Positions 17,660 to 26,266 of a stretch of 64,000 nucleotides of DNA are shown here, piece by piece; within the stretch, counting starts at the first letter, position 1, and every line of letters starts with the position of its first letter. The stretch is from Hymenobacter puniceus. GTDB taxonomy: Bacteria > Bacteroidota > Bacteroidia > Cytophagales > Hymenobacteraceae. The stretch is taken from positions 1 through 64,000 of the forward strand of contig NZ_JACSCX010000009.1 in the NCBI RefSeq assembly GCF_014333525.1, written 5' to 3'. Under the pieces are notes generated by a model. The model was not told the origin of the DNA, did not search any database, and worked only from the letters and a program-made list of their open reading frames with translations. Position numbers and translations under genes: made by a program.

Positions 17660-18811
17660 TTACTGCAGGTTAAACTTGGTCTTGATGGCGTTAATGGCCA
17701 CGTCGGCCTGGGCATTGGTCAGGCTCCAGGCCCCGTTGGTGCCGGCGGTCAGGGGATTGAGAACCCCATCGGAGAAGGCCGCGTCGGCGCCGTACTTGGT
17801 GCAGAAGCGCAGCGAGTAGATGAAGCCGAGGCCTTCGCCCAAAGCGTGGGCCTTCACGGCCGGGTCGGAGGCGGCCTTCCAGTTGCTCAGGTACGACACG
17901 GCCGAGAGGGCAATGGTCTTTTCCAGCTCGGTGCGGATGATGGCGGCCTGGGCCTGCACGCCGGCGGCGTCGTTGTTAACGATGGCGGCGCGGCCTTTCA
18001 GGAAAGCCATGTACACGCCGGGCGACGCCGGGCCGTTCTTCTCATTCAGGTAGCCGGCCAGGAACCGCTCGCGGGGCGTCAGGTTGATGTCGGTGGTCAT
18101 GATGGCGTTGCTGGTCAGGTAGCCGTAAGCCAGGTCCCAGTTGTGCTCCAGCTCCGAGTAAGCCTTGCCGTCCACCACTTTGCTGTTGTTGGCTTTCAGG
18201 GCGTTGTCGGTCAGCATTACGTTGCCAATCTGGTCGAGCAGCAGCGCGCCGAGCAGGGCCTTCTGAATCACTTGATTCACTTCGACACCTTTCTCGTCGA
18301 CCAGGTAGCGGCCAATGCGACCGGCAACGCCGGGGGCAGCAACTTGGTTGACCGACTGGCTGGCGGTGGCCAGCTTGGTAATCTGCTGGTCCATGTAGGT
18401 ACGAACAGCTTCGGCCTGCGTGCCGCTCATTGACGCAGCCGTGGTGGCGCGCAGCGACAAGCCCGAAGCGTTCAGGCCGGCCCCGGTGAAGTAGCTGCCC
18501 GTGTTGGCGTACATACCCCGCAATTTGGCTACATCCAGCGTCTGCGGTGCAGCCGGCGGCGCAACGGCTACCAGGGACATGTAGGTGTTAAACTCGGTGA
18601 ACATGTCCAGCCGCTGGTTCGAAGTCACCAAGTCAACGGTGCTCTGGCCGCTGGCATCTTTAAACGACTCGGTGTAGCGCGAAGTAGCCGTCAGCGTGCT
18701 GGCATCCATCTTGGTGCGCAGGGCTGGGGCTGTTTCGTTGTCGTTCTTGTCACAGGAAGAGAAACCAAAGGCAAGGGCAACCAGCGCGAGCGAAGCGTAT
18801 TTAAAGGACAT
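17660..18811 (-). CDS. DUF4856 lipoprotein
   Basis: About 383 residues from the ATG at 18811. An upstream ATG at 18841 lies within the predicted -7 promoter element, so it is rejected. The signal peptide ends in GFSSC. The DUF4856 domain fills the rest, with ALLGALLLDQIGNVML, SELEHNWDLAYGYL and KAHALGEGLGFIYSLRF. The family, like imelysin, is all-helical and occurs in iron/heme-uptake loci of Bacteroidota. It is first in an operon with imelysin, HTTM and the TonB receptor. Confidence 0.85.
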   Translation of the reverse strand: MSFKYASLALVALAFGFSSCDKNDNETAPALRTKMDASTLTATSRYTESFKDASGQSTVDLVTSNQRLDMFTEFNTYMSLVAVAPPAAPQTLDVAKLRGMYANTGSYFTGAGLNASGLSLRATTAASMSGTQAEAVRTYMDQQITKLATASQSVNQVAAPGVAGRIGRYLVDEKGVEVNQVIQKALLGALLLDQIGNVMLTDNALKANNSKVVDGKAYSELEHNWDLAYGYLTSNAIMTTDINLTPRERFLAGYLNEKNGPASPGVYMAFLKGRAAIVNNDAAGVQAQAAIIRTELEKTIALSAVSYLSNWKAASDPAVKAHALGEGLGFIYSLRFCTKYGADAAFSDGVLNPLTAGTNGAWSLTNAQADVAINAIKTKFNLQ

Positions 18812-18838
18812 GAAACGGGGGTTAGAGTGATGACAGGG

Positions 18839-18846
18839 CAAAGGTA
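18839..18846 (-). promoter_or_regulatory. -7 element of the DUF4856 operon
   Basis: Minus strand TACCTTTG is a perfect match to the Bacteroidota TAnnTTTG. It places transcription start about 20 bp before the ATG at 18811 and fixes that start codon. The upstream stretch 18847-19120 is AT-rich with no gene I can support. Confidence 0.65.
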
Positions 18847-19075
18847 ATTTCTTATTTGGAATGATTACAGATAGTGGCAGAGTTTTTTACTTAGACAGAT
18901 TTTAAACAACCACCCTTCGTCATCAACGGCAACTGCTTCACACCATGTTTTAGTAGCTTTTATGCTGACCATCCCCCCAGCTCCCGTTCCCTATCATAAT
19001 GCTTTCATGAGGCTCAAACGCCATTTTTCAATGCTTTAAGCACTGCTAATCCCAGATTGAGTTCTTTGTTTGACA

Positions 19076-19136
19076 CAAAGGGACAGAGGTAATTCGCCTA
19101 ATTTGGAAGGTGAGTTAACCTTCGCTTGCATAATTT
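19076..19136 (-). promoter_or_regulatory. Copper-island motif, site b, with a -7-like element
   Basis: Exact AAATTATGCAA on the minus strand (19136-19126). TCCCTTTG begins at offset 53, where other copies have their -7, but GTA at offset 28 is missing. It points towards the DUF4856 operon 315 bp away, which has its own nearer promoter. It may be a second, metal-responsive promoter or a relic. Confidence 0.5.
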
Positions 19137-19173
19137 CAAGCAGCAAGGTTTTACTACGCTCAACTGCCTCACC

Positions 19174-19959
19174 TTACTCGACTACCTCACGGCCCAGTAT
19201 CTTTTTCACCCAGTTGCGCAAGGCGTAAATCCGGGAGCTGAGGTAGCACTCGTTGCAGTGGCTGAAGTTCCACAGGCAGTCCACCGTATCGGTGAACAGG
19301 TGGAAAAGCAAGCCCACGGCGACCGGTTGCAAGGCCGGCAGCAGCAGGAGCAGCGCATACACCGGGAAGGCGTAAAACGAGTGCAGCGGATGATACCCCA
19401 CGCTGCAGCGCAGCGGGTCGAAGATGGGCTTGGCCAGCAGGTGGTCCAGGTCCATGAGCATCGTGGCCAACATCATCAGGTAGGCGGCCTGCCACATCGC
19501 GGGGAAAAACACCAGCGCCAGCACCGCCGGAAAAAGAAAGTGCAGGCTGTAATGCACCAGTGTCTGGGCGCTGAACAGTTTGGTCGGGAATTGCCGGCGC
19601 AGCCCGCGTGGTGGCGTTGGCTGGGTAGCGCGGCGCACAGTGTCCCCGGGCGCTGCTTTGGCACTCTCCCGGCCCGGCTCGGCAGCCGGCGCCCTTTCGA
19701 CTCGAGGCACAGGGACTTGCGAACTTATGACTGGAGGCTGCACAGCTACCTCTGTCCGCCGCGGCGGGGTGACGGGGCGCGCAGGGGCCGTGAGGACCGT
19801 GGCCGAGTCAACGCGCGGTGCCGGTCGCGGGTGGCGGTACCCGGCGGAAGCAGGGAACGCCGGGACAACAGCGGTCCGGCAACCGGCAAGCCCCAGGCCA
19901 ACAGCCACGGATACGACAAGGCGGAAAACAGGCAGTGGGGGCATCGTGAACCTTTTCAT
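19174..19959 (-). CDS. Lipoprotein-type N-terminus fused to a DUF6122 membrane domain
   Basis: 261 residues. The first 26 residues look like a signal peptide ending in GLAGC. A Pro/Ala/Arg-rich linker (to about residue 125) leads to a DUF6122 domain with four hydrophobic segments and the motif DLDHLLAKPIFDPLRCSVGYHPLHS. A stand-alone DUF6122 protein is encoded at 34666-34977. The family has conserved Asp/His residues but no known function; both copies here sit in the copper island. If the lipobox were processed the C-terminal TM helices would be unusual for a lipoprotein, so the N-terminus could instead be a signal anchor. Confidence 0.65.
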   Translation of the reverse strand: MKRFTMPPLPVFRLVVSVAVGLGLAGCRTAVVPAFPASAGYRHPRPAPRVDSATVLTAPARPVTPPRRTEVAVQPPVISSQVPVPRVERAPAAEPGRESAKAAPGDTVRRATQPTPPRGLRRQFPTKLFSAQTLVHYSLHFLFPAVLALVFFPAMWQAAYLMMLATMLMDLDHLLAKPIFDPLRCSVGYHPLHSFYAFPVYALLLLLPALQPVAVGLLFHLFTDTVDCLWNFSHCNECYLSSRIYALRNWVKKILGREVVE

Positions 19960-20007
19960 GAAACGAGCCGGTGAGTGCCCCTGGGCTGCCCACCACTCAT
20001 TAAAAGC

Positions 20008-20037
20008 AAAAAAGGCAGCCCGGGAAGAGCTGCCTTT
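20008..20037 (-). terminator. Rho-independent terminator of DUF305 copy 2
   Basis: AAAGGCAG at 20011-20018 pairs with CTGCCTTT at 20030-20037. On the minus strand the stem ends in a run of six T. Confidence 0.8.
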
Positions 20038-20059
20038 GGGGAGAGGGCAAAGCCTATTG

Positions 20060-20674
20060 TTACCGGTTGCGCGTCAGCCAGTTTTGCAGCGTGGCAATCT
20101 CCTGGCGCTGGTCGGTGATGATGGCCTGCGCTAGCTGGCGCATTGTGGCGTTGCGGCCGTGCTGGAGCAGCGCCTCCGAGTTGTCGATGGCCGCCTGGTG
20201 GTGGTCTATCATCATTGCTGCGTAGTCCACGTCGGTGCGCATGGTCATGGTGCGGGCGTTGCTCGCGGCCATCATGCGGTCCATGTTGGTTTTCTGGATT
20301 TGGTTGAACTGCGGCACCAGCGGCTGCATGGGCTGGTGCCCACCCAGGAACGTGTTGAATTGCGTGATTTCGGCGCGTTGCTTGGTAATGACGTCCTGGG
20401 CGATGGTTTTCATCTCCTGGTTGCTGCCCGCGCGAAGCTCTTCCTCACTCATCCTGATGGCCGCGTCGTGGTGCAGCACCATCTGGGCGGCAAAGTCGTG
20501 GTCGGGGTCCTGGGTCTTGGCCTGCGCGTCCATCTGCGTCATCATGTCCATCATGATTTTCATCAGCGGAGTGTCGTGCTTCATGTCGTCCATGTCGTGG
20601 TCCATTTTGCAGGCCGAAAACAGGGAAACAAGCACAAGCAGGGACAAAATAGGCAAACGGAATAAGCGGTTCAT
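20060..20674 (-). CDS. DUF305 lipoprotein, copy 2
   Basis: 204 residues from the ATG at 20674 (an ATG two codons earlier is also possible). Signal peptide with lipobox LFSAC. The mature N-terminus is rich in Met, Asp and His (MDHDMDDMKHD), then two DUF305 repeats follow with HHDAAIRMSEEEL and DHHQAAIDNSEALL. It shares layout and spacing of the regulatory motif with copy 1 (11110-11745). Role inferred: periplasmic copper binding or ferritin-like metal handling. Confidence 0.85.
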   Translation of the reverse strand: MNRLFRLPILSLLVLVSLFSACKMDHDMDDMKHDTPLMKIMMDMMTQMDAQAKTQDPDHDFAAQMVLHHDAAIRMSEEELRAGSNQEMKTIAQDVITKQRAEITQFNTFLGGHQPMQPLVPQFNQIQKTNMDRMMAASNARTMTMRTDVDYAAMMIDHHQAAIDNSEALLQHGRNATMRQLAQAIITDQRQEIATLQNWLTRNR

Positions 20675-20756
20675 GCGCACGGTCGGTGGGGTCTGATGGT
20701 GAGCATTATAAACGCCCCGCCTACACGCCCGGTTTTTACACCGTTGGCCTTTTTCC

Positions 20757-20767
20757 TTGCATAATTT
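20757..20767 (-). promoter_or_regulatory. Copper-island motif, site c (DUF305 copy 2)
   Basis: Exact AAATTATGCAA on the minus strand. TGTA follows at offset 27-30, as in the copies at 24238, 35595, 36109 and 36897. A TATAATG sequence at about offset 57 could be the -7. Start codon 83 bp downstream. Confidence 0.7.
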
Positions 20768-20773
20768 CGGAGG

Positions 20774-21406
20774 CTACAGCAGCGAGTCCAGGCTGCGTCG
20801 GGCGTGGCTGGCAGGCCCAAGCCGCTGAAATTCCGAGGGCGTCAGGCCCGTGACCTGCCCGAACTGCCGCGAGAGGTGGGCCGGGGAGCTATAGCCCAGC
20901 TGCCCGGCCACCTGGGCAATGCTCAACTCGCCGTAGCCGATGAGCTCCTTGGCCCGCTCCACCTTCTGGCGGATGATGAACTTCTCGATGGTCAGGCCTT
21001 CCTCCGACGAAAACAGGTGCGACAGGTAGTGATAGTCGCGCCCCAAATGCTGGACCAGGTAATCCGAGTAGGTCAGCAGGCGCGGGCCGGGCTCGGGATA
21101 ATGAATGAGCGTCACCAGCAGGGTCTTAATCTGCTCCACGAGCTGGGCCCGGAGGTCTTCGAGCAGGGCAAAGCCCGCCGCCTGCAGGCTAGTTCGCACG
21201 GGCTCCAGGTCCGGCTCCTGGCCGTCGGCGGTGCTCACGTCGGCTTCGCCCAGCACCACGCGGTGCACCTTCAGGCCCAGGGCGGTTAGGTCTTCCGTCA
21301 CCACCCGGATGCACTGGGGGCACACCATGTTTTTAATCAGCAGCCGGTGGGTGCCGGGGGCAGGCAGGGTGAAGCCGGAGCGGAGTTGGGAGTTCATGAG
21401 CGGCAT
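20774..21406 (-). CDS. HMA-AraC fusion transcription regulator, copy 1
   Basis: 210 residues. The N-terminal 80 or so residues form a ferredoxin-like HMA domain with the metal site MVCPQC (CxxC) in the usual position after a first beta strand. The C-terminal half (about 105-200) is an AraC-type double HTH, with LSIAQVAGQLGYSSPAHLSRQFGQVTGLTPSEF as its second HTH. Such a fusion could sense Cu(I) directly and activate promoters. It is the last gene of the copA-cupredoxin operon; its start directly follows the cupredoxin stop. A second copy is at 34990-35619. Confidence 0.8.
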   Translation of the reverse strand: MPLMNSQLRSGFTLPAPGTHRLLIKNMVCPQCIRVVTEDLTALGLKVHRVVLGEADVSTADGQEPDLEPVRTSLQAAGFALLEDLRAQLVEQIKTLLVTLIHYPEPGPRLLTYSDYLVQHLGRDYHYLSHLFSSEEGLTIEKFIIRQKVERAKELIGYGELSIAQVAGQLGYSSPAHLSRQFGQVTGLTPSEFQRLGPASHARRSLDSLL

Positions 21407-21784
21407 CTATTTTACGACTAAGCTACCGCGCAGCATGCCCATGCCGCAGGTGAACGTAAAGGTACCGGCCTGCTGGGGCAGCAGCTCCACCAGCGTGGTC
21501 TTGAAAGCCGGCAGGTCGCGGCGGATGCTGAAGTCAGGCATCAGCAATTCCTCCGAGCAAGAGTTTTCCTCGTCCCGGTAGAAGCTCAGCTGCACGGGCT
21601 TGCCCCGTTCCACCTCAATCACGTCGGGCGAGTAGCCCCCCTTGACGGTGATGTCCACTTCCTGTACGCCGCTTGACGTGGAAACGGCCGCAGCCGTCTG
21701 GCGGGCGGAAAAGAAGAAGTACCAGATGACGAAGGCCGACAAGGCCAGCCCCGTCAAGGTCACGATGATTTCAGAGCTGTCCAT
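21407..21784 (-). CDS. Membrane-anchored cupredoxin-like protein
   Basis: 125 residues. One N-terminal TM helix (about residues 7-26) anchors a cupredoxin-type beta-sandwich on the periplasmic side (VDITVKGGYSPDVIEVERGKPVQLSF.. ). The copper loop CGMGM near the C-terminus and the earlier SCSEE give Cys/Met ligands, as in the cupredoxin_1 proteins found with CopA ATPases. It lies 3 bp from copA and abuts the regulator gene. It probably hands copper to or from the ATPase. Confidence 0.8.
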   Translation of the reverse strand: MDSSEIIVTLTGLALSAFVIWYFFFSARQTAAAVSTSSGVQEVDITVKGGYSPDVIEVERGKPVQLSFYRDEENSCSEELLMPDFSIRRDLPAFKTTLVELLPQQAGTFTFTCGMGMLRGSLVVK

Positions 21785-21787
21785 AAC

Positions 21788-24061
21788 TTAGTTTTTAGCG
21801 GGGGAGAAGCTGCGCAGGCGCAGCGAGTTGGTAAGCACCGACACCGAGCTCAGGGCCATGGCCCCGGCCGCGAGCATGGGCGACAGCAGTAGCCCGAAGA
21901 AGGGGTACAGAAGTCCGGCCGCGATGGGGATGCCCAGCGTGTTGTAGATGAAGGCAAAAAACAGGTTCTGCTTGATGGTGCGAATGGTTTGGCGCGAGAG
22001 CTCAATGGCCGTGACCACGCCTTGCAAATCCGAGCGCATGAGCGTGATGCCGGCCGCTTCCATAGCCACGTCGGTGCCGCCGCCCATGGCCAGGCCAATG
22101 TCGGCCTGGGCCAGGGCCGGCGCGTCGTTGATGCCGTCGCCCACCATGGCCACGATGCGGCCCTCGGCCTGCAGCTCTTTCACCTTACCCGCTTTGCCGC
22201 TGGGCAGCACCTCGGCGAAGTAGCGCTTGATGCCCACTTGCCCGGCCACCTGCGCCGCCGTCTGGGGGTTGTCACCGGTCATCATCACGACCTCCAGGCC
22301 CATGGCCTGCAGCCGTTTAATGGCCGCGGCGGAGGTGTCGCGCACGGTATCAGCTACGCCGATGAGGCCCACGGCCTGCTTATTGACAGCGACGTACAGC
22401 ACGGTCTTGGCCTGGCCTAGCAGCTCGTCGGCCTGCCGGCGCACGGCGGCAGAAAGGGTGATGCCGGCCTCATCGAGCAGGCGGAAGTTGCCGATGAGCA
22501 CTGCCTGCCCATTCACGGACGCCTGCGCCCCCTTGCCTTCGATGGCCTGAAAACCGGTGGCGGAAATCGCCATGGCCTGCTGGGCATCGGCGTAGCGCAC
22601 CACGGCTTCGGCCAGTGGGTGCTCGCTCTGCCGTTCCACGGCCGCCACAACCTGCAGCAGCTGGCCCGCATCCTGTCCCTCGGCGGGCACGAAGTCCGTC
22701 ACGGCTGGCTCACCGCGGGTGATGGTGCCGGTTTTGTCGAGCAGCACGGTGTTTACCTGGTGGGCCTTTTCCAGCGCCTCGGCGTTGCGGATGAGCACGC
22801 CGTGCTCGGCGCCCTTGCCGGTGCTGACCATGATGGCCGTGGGCGTGGCCAGCCCCAGCGCGCAGGGACAGGCAATGATGAGCACGGCCACGAAGTTGAC
22901 CAGGGCCAGCGGCAGGCGGGCCTCCACGGGCGCCAAATCAAACCACAACACGAACGTCAGGATGGCAATGACCACCACCGTGGGCACGAAGATGGCGCTG
23001 ACCTTGTCGGCCAGCCGCTGAATCGGAGCCCGGCTGCCTTGGGCGTCCTCCACCAGCTTCACAATCTGCGCGAGCATGGTGTCGGCCCCCACTTTTGTCA
23101 CCCGGAAGCGAAAAGAACCGGTTTTATTCAAAGTAGCGCCAAACACCGGGTCGCCGGTTTTCTTCTCCACCGGCAGGCTCTCGCCCGTGAGCATGGCCTC
23201 GTCCACGGCCGACTGGCCTTCCTCGATGATTCCATCAGTAGCCACCTTCTCACCGGGACGCACTATGATGAGGTCATTGAGCTGCACCTGCTCGATGGGT
23301 ACGTCCACTTCCTGGCCGTCGGGGCGCACCACCCGGGCCGTCTTCGCCTGCAAACCCATCAAGGCCTTGATGGCGGCGGAGGTCTGGGTTTTGGCGCGTA
23401 GCTCCAGCACCTTGCCCAGCAAAATCAGGGCAATGATGGTGGCCGTGGTGTCGTAATACACTTCGGGCATGATGCCCCGGCGCATAAACCAGCCCGGCAC
23501 CACCGTAGCCGCGAGGCTGTAGAGAAACGCCGCGCCGGTGCCCACGGCAATGAGCGTGTCCATGTTGGCGGCCCGGTGCTTAAAGCCGTTCCAGGCCGAG
23601 GTGAAAAATTCGCGCCCGCTGTAAAACAGCACCGGCAGCGTCAGCACCAGCAGCCCATAATTCAACCACTGCATGTTGACGCGGGCCATCATGGCGGGCC
23701 AGAGCATGAGCATGCTCAAGGGCATGATGACGATGGCCAGCACCGTGGCTACCCAGAAACGACGCTTGAGCTTGACATAGGCTAGAGCCTTTTGTTGGTC
23801 GATTTCCGCTTGCCGGTCCGCGGCTGACGTATCGGGGGCCCGCTCGGTGACGCCGTAGCCGGCCTTGACCACGGCCTCTTTTAAAGTTGCTGGAGAGGCC
23901 TGCGTCGGCAGGTAGTCGATGGTGGCTTTTTCGGTGGCGAAGTTCACCATGGCCCGCTGCACGCCGGGCGTGCGGGAAAGGGACTTCTCGACGAAGGACG
24001 CGCAAGAGGCGCAGGTCATGCCTTCGATGTCCAGGGTTTCGGTTTTGGTAGTTGGTTCCAT
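21788..24061 (-). CDS. copA: Copper-translocating P1B-type ATPase
   Basis: 757 residues, the standard length. One N-terminal HMA domain with MTCASC (about residues 15-20), eight TM helices, the transmembrane CPCALG motif, the phosphorylation site DKTGT, and the MxGDGxND hinge ([15 protein letters not shown]) are all intact. The CPC motif with the HMA CxxC indicates Cu(I)/Ag(I) export from cytoplasm to periplasm, using ATP. It heads an operon with cupredoxin and HMA-AraC regulator. Two tandem copies of the island motif precede it. Confidence 0.95.
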   Translation of the reverse strand: MEPTTKTETLDIEGMTCASCASFVEKSLSRTPGVQRAMVNFATEKATIDYLPTQASPATLKEAVVKAGYGVTERAPDTSAADRQAEIDQQKALAYVKLKRRFWVATVLAIVIMPLSMLMLWPAMMARVNMQWLNYGLLVLTLPVLFYSGREFFTSAWNGFKHRAANMDTLIAVGTGAAFLYSLAATVVPGWFMRRGIMPEVYYDTTATIIALILLGKVLELRAKTQTSAAIKALMGLQAKTARVVRPDGQEVDVPIEQVQLNDLIIVRPGEKVATDGIIEEGQSAVDEAMLTGESLPVEKKTGDPVFGATLNKTGSFRFRVTKVGADTMLAQIVKLVEDAQGSRAPIQRLADKVSAIFVPTVVVIAILTFVLWFDLAPVEARLPLALVNFVAVLIIACPCALGLATPTAIMVSTGKGAEHGVLIRNAEALEKAHQVNTVLLDKTGTITRGEPAVTDFVPAEGQDAGQLLQVVAAVERQSEHPLAEAVVRYADAQQAMAISATGFQAIEGKGAQASVNGQAVLIGNFRLLDEAGITLSAAVRRQADELLGQAKTVLYVAVNKQAVGLIGVADTVRDTSAAAIKRLQAMGLEVVMMTGDNPQTAAQVAGQVGIKRYFAEVLPSGKAGKVKELQAEGRIVAMVGDGINDAPALAQADIGLAMGGGTDVAMEAAGITLMRSDLQGVVTAIELSRQTIRTIKQNLFFAFIYNTLGIPIAAGLLYPFFGLLLSPMLAAGAMALSSVSVLTNSLRLRSFSPAKN

Positions 24062-24181
24062 AGAAATAAGCAGCTGTGGTGCTGCAGTGGGCCGGGCAAC
24101 GCGCTGTTGTCCGGGTTAGAAAGCACAGTACAAAGGAACGGCGCTCCCGCGGCGGGGTTGGTACGGAATCTCACTTGAAAC

Positions 24182-24248
24182 TTGCATAATTTGCACGTGG
24201 CGGGCCGGTAATGGATTTACATAATCCGGCCGCAGGCTTGCATAATTT
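24182..24248 (-). promoter_or_regulatory. Copper-island motif, tandem sites d and e (copA)
   Basis: Two exact AAATTATGCAA copies on the minus strand, at 24192-24182 and 24248-24238, 56 bp apart. Both are followed by GTA at offset 28-30. After site d a TTCCTTTG -7-like element begins at offset 54. The nearer site is 121 bp from the copA start. Only copA has two sites, which may give stronger or cooperative control. The intergenic region 24062-24440 is shared with the divergent gene at 24441. Confidence 0.75.
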
Positions 24249-24384
24249 TGCGCTGGCCGAATGGGACCGTTTCGGCTAATCGCCACTTAAAACACCCTGG
24301 TGGCCCTTTGCGGCCCTTTTTTTCAGGTTAAGCGGCCACCCGCCGGGACGGCCCGGAAACTCTTTATTTAGAAATGGGGTAAAT

Positions 24385-24421
24385 AGGCGGTACCGCCTTT
24401 TCGTGGAGAAGTCTACTTTTG
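24385..24421 (+). promoter_or_regulatory. Promoter with 14-bp palindromic operator
   Basis: AGGCGGTACCGCCT (24385-24398) is a perfect palindrome located where the -33 element would be. TACTTTTG (24414-24421) is a perfect -7 element. The start codon is 20 bp further. The position suggests a repressor site distinct from the AAATTATGCAA system. Confidence 0.6.
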
Positions 24422-24440
24422 CGGTTGCTTAGCGCCTCTC

Positions 24441-24923
24441 ATGTTCCGTAGCCTGTTCCCTTTCCGCCGTTTGCTGGCGACGAGCTTCCTGCTCGTCTTC
24501 GTCAACGTGTTCGTGGGCCAGTGCTACTGCGCAACCCTGAACCCGGTGCAAGCGGCCCCGCTGGCTAAGGTCACCCCGCCGCAGAAGCCTTCGCATCCCG
24601 GCTGCCACGGTCACGGCAAAGGCCCGGCCCAGCAGCAGCCCACAAAGGCCAAGCATGACCATGCCAAGCACAACTCCAAGCCTGCGGGCCAGGATGACTG
24701 CTGCAAGGACAACTCGGCCGCTATTCTTAAGTCGCTCGCCACGCCTAGCGAAAAGCAGCTGCTGGCGTCCGCGCCGGCCCTGCTGCCGGCCAGCAGTGAC
24801 TTCTTTTTCCGGCCCGCGGCCGGCGAGTGGGACCGCACGCACTCGGTCGTTCTGGTGCTCCGCGAGCACCTGCCCCCCAAAATACCCGACATCCGAATCT
24901 TTATTCAGTCCCTGACGGTCTGA
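24441..24923 (+). CDS. Secreted Cys/His-rich protein of unknown function
   Basis: 160 residues. An N-terminal hydrophobic segment (LLATSFLLVFVNVFVGQC) is a signal peptide or anchor; CYC follows. Further on are HPGCHGHGKG, KHDHAKH and DDCCKDN, a likely metal-binding middle, and a Pro motif LPPK near the C-terminus. The pattern of His, CC and PP recalls small Bacteroidota proteins found near copper genes, but I do not recognise the family with certainty. It has a clear own promoter and is divergent from copA. Confidence 0.65.
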   Translation: MFRSLFPFRRLLATSFLLVFVNVFVGQCYCATLNPVQAAPLAKVTPPQKPSHPGCHGHGKGPAQQQPTKAKHDHAKHNSKPAGQDDCCKDNSAAILKSLATPSEKQLLASAPALLPASSDFFFRPAAGEWDRTHSVVLVLREHLPPKIPDIRIFIQSLTV

Positions 24924-25055
24924 TTGATTTGACGTGCCCAAGGCTCGCCCTGGCATAGCGCTGCTATGTCCGGGGCGGGCCTTTGCGTTGTCGTGTCCGC
25001 CCGGCGCCCGGTTGCGCCCCCCTCCCTCATCTTCCTGGTTTTACCCCGCCCAACA

Positions 25056-25187
25056 ATGAAGAGTTGTTGCGAAGAAGCCGGCGCCCCCGCTCGCAAAGGA
25101 CCGGTTCGCCGCCTGCTTTCCTACCTGCTCTACGCCGTGGTCGCCGCCGTGCTGGGCTTCGTGCTCTGGCAGCAGTGGCAGGCCTAA
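25056..25187 (+). CDS. Small CC-containing single-pass membrane protein
   Basis: 43 residues: MKSCCEEAG at the N-terminus, a basic patch, and one TM helix (about residues 20-38). The start was chosen because it begins exactly at the CC motif and leaves a 43-residue protein with a complete helix. The N-terminal CC could bind Cu(I) on the cytoplasmic face. It lies between two copper-island genes on the same strand. A real but uncharacterised small gene is likely. Confidence 0.55.
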   Translation: MKSCCEEAGAPARKGPVRRLLSYLLYAVVAAVLGFVLWQQWQA

Positions 25188-25255
25188 CGCCGCGCCGAGA
25201 GCCCCCGGGCCAGCTGATTCCAGCGCCCTTACCTGTTCAACCCTATTCCCTTTTT

Positions 25256-26203
25256 ATGTACCGCATACCGCTTTCCCTGCTGGCCTTGGCCAGCATCCTT
25301 ACCGTCACCAGCTGCTCGTCCGAATCGGAGTCCAGCAAAACCACCGACACCGTCACCACGCCCACCAACGGCCCGGCCGAAGGCACCGCCGAGCACGGCG
25401 GCGGGCACACCTACGCCTGCCCCATGCACCCCGAGGTGACCAGCACCAAGGAGGGCGAAAAGTGCCCCAAGTGCGGCATGAACCTGGAGCACAACGACAA
25501 GGTGGCCAACGGCAAAACCTACGAGATGAAGCTCGTGCCCACGCCCACGCAGGTGACGGCCGGGCAGCCCACCACCCTGGCCTTCACCCCCGTGGAAACG
25601 GGCAAGGGCTCAGCCCCTGTGCCGCTGGACGTGGTGCACGAGAAGAAGATTCACCTCATCATCGTCAGCAAAGACCTCGGCCAGTTCTACCACGAGCACC
25701 CCGAATACACCGCCGACGGCGACTACAAGGTGCAGTACACCTTCCCCAAGGGCGGCGAGTACGTGCTGTTTCAGGACTATACGCCCACCGGCGCGGGCCA
25801 CCAGCTGGGGCGCCAGCCCCTCACGGTAAAGGGCGCGGCCTATGCCCCGGTCAGGTTTAAAAATGACGACATGCAGTGGGAAAAGGACGGCTACAAGGCC
25901 ACGCTTGCCTTTGATAAGGATTTGAAGGTGGGCCAGCTGCTGGGCATGAAAATCAACATCAGCAAGGATGGCCAGCCGGTAACCGACCTGGCTAACTACC
26001 TCGGCGCGCTGGGCCACGTGGTGGTCATCAGCGAAGACACCGAGCAGTACCTGCACGTGCACCCCAACGACCAGGCCGACAAGGGCCCCAACATCGGCTT
26101 CAACACCAATTTCGAAAAGCCCGGCCTCTACCGCGTCTTCCTGCAGTTCAACCACGCGGGCAAGATTCACACCGGCGACTTCACCGTCAACGTGAAGGCC
26201 TAG
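25256..26203 (+). CDS. Lipoprotein with heavy-metal-binding domain (HMBD)
   Basis: 315 residues from the ATG at 25256, where a lipoprotein signal starts (MYRIPLSLLALASILTVTSC). After a Ser/Thr-rich spacer comes an HMBD: YACPMHPEVTSTKEGEKCPKCGMN, with CxxH...CxxCxM ligands. The remainder (about residues 90-315) has two beta-sandwich-like halves with His-rich turns (YHEHPEY; LHVHPND). It resembles periplasmic copper-binding proteins and may pass metal to the downstream efflux system. It lies 64 bp upstream of a DUF305 gene. Confidence 0.8.
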   Translation: MYRIPLSLLALASILTVTSCSSESESSKTTDTVTTPTNGPAEGTAEHGGGHTYACPMHPEVTSTKEGEKCPKCGMNLEHNDKVANGKTYEMKLVPTPTQVTAGQPTTLAFTPVETGKGSAPVPLDVVHEKKIHLIIVSKDLGQFYHEHPEYTADGDYKVQYTFPKGGEYVLFQDYTPTGAGHQLGRQPLTVKGAAYAPVRFKNDDMQWEKDGYKATLAFDKDLKVGQLLGMKINISKDGQPVTDLANYLGALGHVVVISEDTEQYLHVHPNDQADKGPNIGFNTNFEKPGLYRVFLQFNHAGKIHTGDFTVNVKA

Positions 26204-26266
26204 CGTGCGGGCTTGGCCCCATCCCTGCTTTCCCACTTCATTTTTCCACTTACCCCAACCAAACCC

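Noticed and set aside
19126-19974. Open frame on the + strand opposite the DUF6122 gene
   Set aside because: Antisense to a gene with recognisable signal and DUF6122 motifs; it begins inside the regulatory motif.
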